From assembly GCF_041381155.1 (NCBI RefSeq), contig NC_091137.1, positions 24,473,655 through 24,537,654 on the forward strand: a stretch of DNA of 64,000 bases, in the 5' to 3' direction. Below the pieces are notes generated by a model, which was not told the DNA's origin, did not search any database, and saw only the letters and a program-made list of their open reading frames with translations. Position 1 is the first letter of the stretch, and every line of letters begins with the position of its first letter. The position numbers were made by a program, and so were the translations under genes. Shown here piece after piece: positions 51,107 to 62,639 of this stretch. Source of the DNA: Argopecten irradians (lineage: Eukaryota > Mollusca > Bivalvia > Pectinida > Pectinidae).

Positions 51107-54023
51107 CTAAATAAATGATAATATTGCTCCTCTGTATCACATGTTTCATGTACACCGATTGGCAAATAGTGTATTTCTGGGACAGACACAAAGATTGAAA
51201 AGATAATAGCAATTAGATCACTTTAAAAGACTATAAAATATAGAAAAATGTGCATAGCATAGTAGTGATCAGTATCCTTTAACGCTGCTTATAAATCGAA
51301 TCAAAATTAAGTAATAAATTTACTTTTTATCCTCATATTATCTGTATAGAAAGATTTGTTTAAACATTTGTTTTCCTTATGTGTATGACATGAAATGTAG
51401 TAATACAGTGCATACAAATAAAATCGATATAAATGGAAATATATACTTGGCCATCTAAAATATACAATAGGAGACAGCAAACGAAACTCTCTAAATACAC
51501 AGAGGCAATCAATATTGAACCCATAGATACACGAACATTTTGTGAACACAATTTCGAAGTCATGACTGACTTCAGATTCCATTAAAACAAGTTTGAAAGT
51601 AAGTCGATATAAAATATTGAATATTTAGAAAATAGGAAAGTGTCTTATACAAGATATATAAGCATAAGGTTTCAAATCTTAACTTTCAATACAAATTATC
51701 ACGGTCTTTTGTTCATTCATTCATATAAAAATACAAATATACTAGTATAACTATGATCTGGACTTAATGCAGATTAATAAAAGACAAATGTCAGTAAACC
51801 CGAGAACAAGTTTAAAATATCTTGTAAAATAATGATACGCGGTGTCTGTCTTTAGGTCTAATTTTGAGTCGGGTGTTTTCTTGAATGAAAATGCTTCATG
51901 GAACACTTCATTGGATGATTGTAAAAAATACTATATAAAAAATACCGGTTTTTTTTCTATGATGAATAATGATGCATGTTATTCAAAACTGTCATAAATT
52001 AGCGTCATCAAGTCACATTGTCGGTAACGTATGTTTAATGCTGTAACCGGCTTCATAAATAATACAGTGTTCTCTTTTTTCAAGTATTGATACAACTATT
52101 TTTTTAAAATTTTATATGGGCATGAAAAGTTAAAATCAAAAATAAAAATAAAGCATAATAATTAAAATTAATTCACAACGTCGATGTATCCATTGTGACA
52201 TCACGATATCTAGGGTTTTAGGGACATTTTTTTTGGATTTATGTTTTCATAGAGTTAATAAAAAAGCGAAAGAAGAAATATAACAAAATGTACGTCATCT
52301 ATATTGTTCCATATATAATCATGCATAATTCATATGTAGGATTAATGATTGGGAAGTGGTCAATTTATAGTACAGGAGGATAGTTATTTCTTCTAAAGCT
52401 AAATACAGAAGTTATACAGAAAAAAAATCAAATGATAAGGTAAAATTGAAATGAAGTAAAATGAAAATAACAAGAAATGGAATTCTATTAATAAAATAAA
52501 GATAAACAAATAAAATATAAAGTGATTAAAATGTTATTTGAAAGGAAACGATTGCTTTCACATGATGTTTTCCTCTTTTTGCATTTTATAGTTTTTTTTT
52601 ATTATAATTCCTTTCCCTCGATTACAGTTTATCGCGGAAAATGTTCGGTGAACCGGCATATCGGTTTTATTAGGATTAACAGAAAGACAATTTTAATACA
52701 ATAAATGATTGAAAATCGCAATGCCTATACTGCTTATAAAAATGTTCAAGTACATTTTATATTTAGATTTTGCTTTATCGAGTTAAAGATACAATATAGA
52801 AAAAAAAGTTTTTCGGTAAAAATATTAGATATAAATAATTCATATGTACACTTGTCGCCGAGATCATGAAAAGTTGATTTATCTCACGTTTTAGGTGGAA
52901 ATTACATTTTTCAAATCGCAAAAATAGCCGGCTTTTCGTTACATATGGAACGTTTAAAAATAGCAAATACTGTTGAATGTTACGTTCATAACGTTGTAAA
53001 GACCGTTGCGAAACATAAAAAGAAAAACAAAAAACCCATACGTATCTTTATTTCAAGAAAATTTTGTTTGTATATGCTATGATATTCGAGTGTTGACTTT
53101 TAACCAAGAATGATCCAGGAACTATTTCTGAAAAGACAAAAGCATAATTCCATTAATTGTTCGAAAAGTACAAATGATATTTAGATCAAACTAAATCTGA
53201 CATATTAACTAATATCAGACTCAAATACAACGGTCAACTCACTTAAAGATTACAAAGTTGACATGTTATGATCAAGTTGAGAAAACTGACCATGATAAGC
53301 AATATTAGTATTGTTCATTGCATGTATATCAAGTATAAATACAACTTTGTTGACGTAATGAACATAACAATTTAATAAGAAGTTCATGTTCTGCGTAACC
53401 TATACTACATGAATGAAACATCTGAAAAAGATATCAAAGAAAAAAAATAGTTATGCTACTGTAATTTCTTTCTTTGGACTAAATCAATTAAAGATTGTGA
53501 AATCAAAACTTCATATGTTAAGTTAATTTTATATCATGTTTAACTGATACACAAAAAGACAAATCTAATATAAACCATTCAATCAAACTAAATGATACGT
53601 TTCAACATGACTTTAAATGTTATTGACATGTATATAACGTACTCAGTCTCACAAATGTAGTTGTGATATTTCATACAATCAAAAGCTTTCCAGTTGAAGT
53701 CTGGAGGATTGTAATGCAGTACCAGACAGTTCTTGCCGTGAAGATTGTTTGGCTGGCCATGTCCCCAGTTCGTGTAGTTGATTGGGTGATTATTCTGCAT
53801 CCATTGCCAAACTCCCTCAGCATTAGCGTCGCTTCCACCTAGCCAATAATTTTTGTGAGCTAGAAAATCAAAGATAAAATTGCAATACTGATACCACATT
53901 GTATTTCTCGTAAATTGATAAATTGAAAAAATAAAAATAAGCATAGGTTATTTTACTTCAAATTTTCAAACGTAAAATCTCCCATTGTTTTATGTATGCT
54001 GGAGCCCCATTTTGGAAGAATTC

Positions 54024-57000
54024 TGCACTTTGTGATACTAGTATGAAATTTGGTTCACCATTATATATATATATATAAACTATTACCTAATACAAGGTTT
54101 TGAAAACTGAATCCTGAGCGGATCTTGCTGCTGACGGTCATGGCCGCCAAATGGCCGCCATCAAATTATTCAAAGTCTAATATCTTGAAAACTGAATGTT
54201 GCAGAATCCTGATTTTGTTCTATACCTATATTTTCAGGGTTACTGAATGCAATTATAAACATTAGTAATTGGTAAAAGCAATCAGCCATATTATTTTTCA
54301 AAATGACTAACATAGAAATGTTTAAACTATAATATCTTGAAAACTGGTTGATACAGAATTCTAATTTTTGTTTTGTACCTATATTTCAATAATTACTGAA
54401 TGCAAATATGAACGTTAGTTACTGATAAAAACTGTTTTTCAAAATGGCCGACATAAAATGTTTATTTTCTAATCTCTTGAAAAATAATTGATATAGAACA
54501 ATATAATATCTTGAAAACTTGTTGATCAAAATGGGCGCCGTAGATATAATTAAAATCTAATACCCTGAAAGCTAATCCATAAAGAGTCCTTGTATTTGTG
54601 TCTATACCTATATTTTACGGGTGACTGCAAATATCAATAATTGATAAAAACTGTAGGCCATGTTTTTTTTTATTTTGAATAATTTTGAAGATATTTTTAA
54701 TGTGTGGCTTTGTTATGATTAAAATGATATTTGTTGACAAGAATCGCTTAATCATCGATCGGGAACTCCCGTGGGAGGAAGTAAATGTTTGTGCCGTGTT
54801 CTTCTATTGGTCCATTTGTCCACATTTAATGCATTGCCTTGCCTTGTCATTATCATATGTACTACATGTATAAGGCGTTGGAATTTGGTGTTTGGGTAAT
54901 TCTAAGTAAGACGGTATAACACATACCAAATTTAATTTCATTGTCATGAAACGGATACTAGAATTTTTAAATATATTGAAAACTAATACAAAAGCATAGT
55001 TTGTGTGTGTTTGATTTGGTGTGATATATTCATCAAAAAAGTGTCCAATTTGTTCTTTTTTCTTTTTTTTCAAAATGGCTTTGATGGTAATGTAAATGTA
55101 TATTTTTTCTTCCTGCGTTTTGAATAAATTGAATTATTGTCAAACCAATTTCTAACCATATTAGTTGATTGGTTGGTTGATTTGGCTTGGCGTTCATTTA
55201 ACAGTTAGGAAGTCTTCTTTTTAGATCATGCAATATTGGGACGGCAGGTACACTTCTAACGCCCTAACTGCAGTTTAGTGCATTAATTAATAATATGTTA
55301 TATTTATTGAAACATTTTTAAAGCACTTGCAGTGAGATATAAAGCATAGTTGTGATTTTGATTAATTTTTCTCTTGAACGTTACCTCTATTGATGAGATT
55401 AATATCAAAAACTATGCAGACCACCATATTCTAGATCTAGTGTAGCAACTGGTTCCTTTCTGTTATTATCATGTAAAAATATTTGATTTGAGATCGAAGC
55501 TAGTTTACACATTCTATTTCTTTGCTTGAAAATAAATGAATTCATAAGATAGTACCATTAATTTGACGAACTAAAGGGCCTTGCCGTATATGCCAGAAGG
55601 CAACAATCCCTAAAGGACCAATTACATCTCACGATGTTCCAATACCTCATACTAATCGGTAGAAAGACCAAAATGCTTTGTTTTCTTCCTGAAGCTGAAG
55701 TCAAAGTTAAATCTTTTTTATCTGATTCGACTATATTGCTTAGTGGCTCACCTAGATGGGCCAATATGCTGAACTATACCGCAAGTAGGGTGTTGATATG
55801 GTACGTGTTGCCATCATTGCATTGTCGTCAAATGCGAATAAATTTGGGATCTTACGTTGTTTCTTTTTCTCTTCAAACATCGGCATACTCTTGGCCATGA
55901 GTTAAGGATATGAGGAAAGCTCTTGCCGAGAGACACAATAGTCTGTAAAAGTAGTAGTCTATGTTCTTGCTTAGCGCTTAGCATATTTAATACGAAACCT
56001 GGCTTGGCTATTGTCAGTATGTTTTCGGGTTAGATGTGTTTTCTGTGTCTTTTGGCAGTATGCTTATAAATTTCAGTCTCCTAAACTAACAGATGTTCAC
56101 GCATAGACAACAGATTGTATACATTTCAAACAGAGGTGCCCATTTTTCAATATCATTAGTTGTTTTAATACTTATAGATCTATATTAAGATATAGAAGAT
56201 ATCATAGGAACAGGTTTTTTTTCAATGGATGGCAACGGATGAAATATATGTCACAGTTCCTTGGTGTTGGTATTCCGTCCACCGACTCCTCGAACCCATG
56301 CACCAGGTATGAAATTCCAGTGCCAAGAAAATATAGCCAAAAGAGGTTGTATTTTTGTTAAATAAGGTCAATTATTTATTTATCTATTTATCAACCCATT
56401 TGATAAAATGGTGGCCATATTGTAAAATAAGGCGTCCGAAAGCCTTTTTTACATTCAATAACTTTCATAAAGGCATTGACACATAAATAAGGATTCTACG
56501 CCAATCAAACAAATATCACACTTTTGACTTTTTTCGCGGTTGCCATTTAAAAAGATACAATATTGTTTCACTATTTACATTACTATTTTCAACATTTCTT
56601 TTTTTGCATTCAAGTAACTTTGGAAATAAAAATAAAGACGTAAAAATAGGATTTTACATCAATTGATTTTTAAGATACTTTTAAGAATCAAAGTATATCT
56701 ACGGCAGCCATTTTGGAAAACAAGATGGCTGAAAACAACTTTTACCAGTTACTTACGTTCATATTTGCTTAAAGTAACCTTACAAAAATAGGTTTCGAAG
56801 AAAAACTAGGAATCTATATCAATTAGTTATCCAGATATTAGAATTTTAACATTTCAATGTCGGCCATTGTGAACACCAAGATGACCGACAACAGTTTTAC
56901 CCATTACTAATTCATATTGTTATTCAATAACCCTGAAAATATAGGTATAGAACAAGAATTAAAATTCTATATCGATAAGTTTTCAAGATATTAGAATATA

Positions 57001-57245
57001 AACATTTCTATGTAGGAAATTTTGAGAAAAAAAAAACAAGATGACCGACGGCTTTTACCAATTGCTAATGTTTATATTTGCACTCAGCTGCCCTGAAAAT
57101 ATGGGTATAGAAAAAAATCATCTCGTTTTTAAGATATAAAGCTTGTGATTTTTTTTTGCTGCCATATTTTGAGCCCGTTCTCAAATACCTTGTATTAGGT
57201 CATAGTAATGGTGTACCCAATATCATATTCGTATCACAAAGTGCA
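54024..57245. mobile_element. Fold-back element, long form (copy 2)
   Basis: The same inverted ends as at 32048-33190 (TGCACTTTGTGATAC ... GTATCACAAAGTGCA) and the same repeated AAAATGGCCGACAT-type blocks. About 2.1 kb extra lies in the centre (54.66-56.73 kb). The extra part contains no recognised protein; its longest frames (55558-55900, both strands) show no family motif. Copy 1 may be an internally deleted derivative. Confidence 0.7.
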
Positions 57246-58280
57246 CGATTTTATGCTGAAGCCTCAGGACTATAAGAAAGAAATTTTGATTTTGAAAATA
57301 ATTCAGAGAGATATACTTATATTTTGAGTTACTGGATGAATATACAACATACAACCAAATAAAAAATATAAATACAAATTACAAGGGAAAGTGTTAAGAA
57401 AATGATATTTGTTTGCTCGGACCATTGAGATACTTCATAATTAAAGTCTGTGTTTAAAGTTTTTAGCCTTTCTAGAAATATTTAAAGTAATAATAATAAT
57501 AGTGAAAAAGTTATTTCAGCTATAATTAGTTATAATGTATAATGCATTTTGTATATGAGTATAAAAAATAATGATAAAATGCCTACATTAATAACTGGAG
57601 ATCAAGGTTTTCAAGAAATTATCCTCGTTTTCATCCCAAACCTCAGCAAGATGGGCATTCATGGAATCACAAGCACTCTGTAAAAATGATCGAAATAGTT
57701 AAGTCTCTTGTTCAATCGAATTCGAAAATCACGAATACCTTGTTTCTTTTCCATCATGATTTATTATCTGCGTTTCACTACGTTTACAATATTAAAGATA
57801 GAAAAGCTTGTTTTTTTTAAGAAATTGAAGTTATCGAGGCAGATGTCCAATTTGTTTGAATCTGTTTTACTATGTAGCAAGAATCTCGGAACGCAGTCCA
57901 ACCTGGTGAACATCCCTGATTTCCTGAAGACATAGAAATCGTTATTCAAAGAATTTCTTTAATGTATATTTTTTATAATTGAACGCTCGTTAAGTTTGAA
58001 TATTGTTTAATACACTACGGAAATATTTGTAACCCTTACCTGGGGAATTGTATGGAGATAAATCTATGCTTCTACCTTTCATTTTGGTTTCTGCGTATTA
58101 ACATCCAATAATTCAATTTTGCATGTTACGAGCATTTTCATTGGATTAAAAATGTACTTTATCAGCTCATTTAACGTTGCTTCTGATTGGTTGAGATGAC
58201 GGCTTAAATATTTCATAGACAAAAGAGTCCCAAAACGAATTTTGAATTTTGAAGAGATTATCTTTACTAAATTGAATTAT

Positions 58281-58434
58281 AAGGATTAATTTGAATATAT
58301 TTTTTATGTTATGGAGATATAACACAAAAATATGAGTTTACTCTAAATAAACCGCGAAGCGGTTTATGTTGAGAGTACACTCAGATTTTTGTGTTATATC
58401 TCCATAACATAAAAAATCTATTCAAGTTAATCCT
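58281..58434. mobile_element. Palindromic MITE, intact arms, core flipped (copy 2)
   Basis: Arms of about 57 bp: GGAGATATAACACAAAAAT mirrored by ATTTTTGTGTTATATCTCC, with outer TTTTTTATGTTATGGAGATA mirrored as well. The core reads ATAAACCGCGAAGCGGTTTA (58347-58366), the reverse orientation of copy 1. Confidence 0.8.
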
Positions 58435-60165
58435 TAAATATTGATGTAGTCTATCAGTATAACTTATTTTGATACCCTGTGACATATCGACCATACCTTG
58501 TATAATCAGGGTGACTATTAACAGACACAGTTGTCCTGTATACATCATCATTGTCCACAGTCGATGACACCACGTCGACCTTTCATATCTCATTGATCAA
58601 AGGATGATAGTAGCTTATCTCGCAAATTGTTAATCGCATTCTGGAAACGGCATACTTACTAATATAAATAGTGTTATAGAGCACAATCAGACACGTGTAT
58701 CATACTCCGTGTATTCGTCGAGTGGTCACGTACAGTGAACCGTCCAATACATGACGTTCACACCGGAAATACCTTAGTTATGGGCAAACTTTCTTACTTA
58801 CATTACCATTGAAAGAAATGGGATTCTATTGGAAAGTTGAAATGGGTACCTGTGCTCTGAATAGAGCTTTTGAATAGAATAAAAGGCAAAGAAATATAAC
58901 TGTAGTTATTTTTTTATTTTTATTTTTAGTCGTTTTTAAAAGAAAATATTTAAGGATCATTTTCAATGTTTTCAATTCAAATAACTATAGATAATCTGTT
59001 CAAAATTCCGAATTCATTTTACGACTTTTATCTATGAAATCATTACGGCGTTATATCGGTCAATCATAAGCATCGTTACGAATGGAGACGCCATTTTTCT
59101 CTTTATCGACCGATTGAGTAATTTTTAAGTCAATAAAAATGCTTGTTACAAGCAAAACCGAACTATTACAGCTAATATAAACGTTCTTCATGTCTCATGA
59201 TGATGGTGATCATCATGATGATCATCATCGTCGTAGTGGTCGTTGTCGTCGAGGTCATAAGTAGCGCATCATATCTTACCTATACTCGTTATCTGCCATG
59301 ACGTACTAGTGTTTATAATTCACTTTCTCCTAATGATGTTCTCTAAATACACATCACACGTCTTAACGAATGCCTAGATGTGCCTTAGAGAAAAGTTAGT
59401 TACAGAAATCATTATTGGTCAAGACAAGAATTCGTGAATAGCCATATTATTCCGACATGCCATAACTGTTGTTTTTACACTATCTTATACCACGGATTTT
59501 CTTTACTGACGTCATTTGACAGTGACTAGTCCCGACTCTCAGTGTTTGTCACGTCACACGTATTATGGAAGAGAATTGAACTACCAGTAATCGTTTGATG
59601 TAATTTTACCATGTAAAATGTTCTAGTAGGACTTGCAAAACCTTAACAACGAAGCTGTACTTTATGTAAAAGCTATAGTTTAGTGGGGAAATAAGAGACC
59701 TTATGAAATATGACGTGAGAGACGTTAGAGAGGTTAGCGTTAAGTATAGATTGCTCTTTTTTTCTAATGGGTTATTCTACCTTTGTTTTACAATTTTGAT
59801 TAGTATGTGTTTCTTTCCAAAAAGCACACAGTTTATGATATATACATCGTGATGATGCCGATGCTGTTAATAGTTTTTGCGTGTAAAAATCATCGAACTT
59901 GTTATCTGCATTTGAATCCAGTTTAACTGAAAGATATCAATATCCTAAACCAAATGACATTGATTTGCCAATTCGTATATTTGAAATTGGAGAAAAAACC
60001 GCACAATGCTATACTTGAATTCGTATACCACACTATTTGAATTAAACTGTGTGTAATAACTTTTTGCAAATAAAAACAATACATGCATATCTACAATGTG
60101 TTGTACAACATGTTTATTTCAATTATCCTTTACATGTGATCTATTGATTGACATTGATTGATTAA

Positions 60166-62601
60166 TTAACCAACCACCATCCACGATCCTCCCCTGAAAA
60201 TAAAACAGGAAAAACAGCATATATTTATACATACATATATATGTAACATATATACATACATATGTAGACAATAAAACTCAACGAACTGCTTCTAGTACTT
60301 TCGCCATTCTTGAAGGCTCTTAAGGAATATAAGATGAAGAGGAATCAAGAAATAGCGAAAGTACTAGAAGACAGTCGTTGGGTTTTATTTTGGACACATA
60401 CTTTTATCTTTACATGTATATAGTTGACGCATGCATTATATTCAATTTTGATAATCCAATTCGATATAATGCAACGACTAAGACGACATACTCTTTATTC
60501 GGTGTTTGCCTATTATCTTCCTTTCGGGTAAGTATCGATTGTTACGTCATTATGTTGTGAGCGCAATTCACGTTGTTTCTCCGAAAAGTATAACGATACT
60601 TTCGAAAACACATGACGTCACAATCAATACCTATCCGCAAGAGCAGATAACTCTGTAATATGCAAACACAGTATAAGGTTTAAAGATATTCTAACGAAAA
60701 AAAAGTTAAACATGTTTGACAATGATTACGTAACACTCCACATTCTGCTGATAAACGAAATAAAGCATAAAAATGTGCCTCGGAAGTATAAACGTTTTCA
60801 CCTTTATTGTAAACAGCGTCATTCAAATTGTTTTAAATTTGGAATGAATAATTATCTCAAATGATAGTCCGGCAGTGACATTGGAACCATCTGAGGAACC
60901 CCGAGTAAACATTTTAAAGATCTAAATAAAATTTTATTATATCATAATAAAAAACCCTTTCAAAAATAAATAATGTTATAAATCTGATCATATGAGTAAT
61001 TTATTATCCTTCAAATGTTATTCGATTAAAATAAGCGAAAACATATACGCTACATAAATGCAGGTATGACTGCCTTCAGAACGTTTCAATATATGTAAAG
61101 AAATATTACTTAAATTTGTTTCGGGGTTAATGTTAATTTTCATTATGATATTCACATTCATCAATAATCAGGATAGAATTAACATTATATCAGTATTTTA
61201 AGATATTCGCTGTGCACCTTCTATTTTAAGACACGGGCTATTTCCTCTACATACACAAGTACAAAAAGAGTAAAAGCTTTGTGACAATTTAATTACATAC
61301 CTCATCTCACAAATAAACTTGTTTTTATCTTCGCAATGATAATCCCTCCATTCAAAGCGAGATGCACTGTGTACCGCCGCTATACAGGACTCTCCCTGGT
61401 CTAGATTGTTCGGTTCATCTTGATACCAGTTCGTATAGTTGAATGTCTGGTATTCACTCATCCATCGCCAATGGTCTTCTACGACCGCGTCACTCCCCCC
61501 GAGCCAGAAGATTTCGTCTTGTTCTGCATGATAGAAATTTATTCTCAGCGAACATCAATGTAACCGTTGATTCCTTCTGCCATTTTAACGTAATGATACG
61601 ATTTTTTTTAAAATTTTTATTTCAATTTCCAGTATGATTAAAGAGAATCAAGATACCCATAGATATTCCAGGAAACTAGTTAAAAAGGAACTATTAGACT
61701 GATATTTACATTTGACAAGAAATATCTGTTTTGAACGTTTTGATTTTTTTAATTTTTTAAATAGAATAATTTATTTCAATAATAGAGGATATCAATGTGC
61801 ATAATATGATATAGGAATGAATAATAAGACAATAATGCACAACGATATGTGTTTGACACCTAAAGATGCATACTTTGTCCTGTGAGATGTTCCAAAAAAT
61901 CATTCTCCTTTTTGCTCCCAATTTCAACCACATACGAATGTGCTTTATGACAGGCATCCTGCAATACACAATATCTAATAAACTTTGGCAATAGTTAATA
62001 CTGACTAGGACGTACATCTTGACTGATGGTAACTTTATTTTGATTCGAGTGTAAAGACTGGAAAAGAATAATCATTGCCTTTAATTTCTATCTCAACATA
62101 AGATTTAGAGAACGTAAAATTAGGCAAGCATAATTTGTATATTATCTTTTGATCTTTTACGGTACCATGGCATCCATCCAATTTAACTCTTGCGACTGAA
62201 CCGAATAGCAGGAACCATCGAATTCGCTCCAACCGTCCGGGCAACCAAAGGCCACTGAAATTAGTAAATAGTAGACCTTTAATTAGGTGAACTGCCCATT
62301 TATGTAAACAAAAACAAACAAACAAAATAACATGTCAATGACGGCTACAGCATGTCCACTTAGAACACAAACAAGAGTTATATATTATATAGATAAACTT
62401 TGGACATTATCGTTACGTTTTAAGAAATATTTACCAAACAGATAAATAAATAAAAAAAAAAAAAAATTCAAACAAAAAACATTGAATGAGAAACAAATAT
62501 AAAGGGTTAACGTATTTAAATATTGTAAGATATAAAACAATGGTCAGCATACCTTGGAAACCCAGCGTGACAAACACCAGACTTACTCGTACAGTGTACA
62601 T
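60166..62601 (-). CDS. Secreted C-type lectin, gene 3 copy 2 (five exons, intact)
   Basis: Exons: 62553-62601, 62166-62254, 61874-61958, 61301-61523 and 60166-60193. The sizes are the same as in the copy at 36421-38815, giving 157 aa, with all GT-AG sites kept. Signal peptide MYTVRVSLVFVTLG. CTLD: GCPDGW, GSCYSVQS, ELNWMDAM, ACHKAHSYVVEIGSKKENDF, EIFWLGGSD, HWRWM, FNYTNWYQDEPNNL (EPN kept), ESC, WRDYHC, FICEMR; tail GGSWMVVG-stop. AATAAA at plus 60113-60118. Compared with copy 1, exon 4 has about 11 amino-acid-changing and 1 silent substitution. Three of these lie directly before EPN (WHHGEPN to WYQDEPN). Ligand range may have shifted (inference). Confidence 0.88.
60273..60386. repeat. Hairpin with about 42-bp arms (copy 2)
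   Basis: Same CTTCTAGTACTTTCGC stem as at 36525-36638, in the last intron of the gene 3 duplicate. Confidence 0.75.
60508..60662. mobile_element. MITE-like element, copy 4 of 4
   Basis: Duplicate of the 36760-36915 element, carried along by the segmental duplication: GTTACGTCA ... TGACGTCACAATCAATACC..CTGTAATATGC. Confidence 0.6.
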
Positions 62602-62639
62602 TATTATAAGTGCGTAGACTATCAGGAACATTTGTTTTA

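Larger units (their letters stand above)
53100..58551 (-). pseudogene. C-type lectin gene 4, copy 2 (nonsense in exon 3, donor lost)
   Basis: Exons by homology: 58497-58551, 57835-57923, 57587-57677, 53643-53859 and 53100-53127. Exon 2 is open (GCSPGWTAFRDSCYIV) but its donor reads ATAACT instead of GTAACT. Exon 3 ends SSY-stop because CAA became TAA in the last full codon, and has GGG to TGG (HLAEVWDE). Exon 4 is letter-for-letter the same as copy 1 (QPN, WKAFDC), and the tail is SSWIILG-stop. Intron 3 is long because of the 3.2-kb fold-back element. The lesions differ from those of copy 1, so the two copies died independently or represent different alleles. Confidence 0.8.

Noticed and set aside
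55558..55900. Overlapping 68- and 88-codon frames in the fold-back element centre
   Set aside because: No motif of a transposase or other known protein, and present in only one duplicate.
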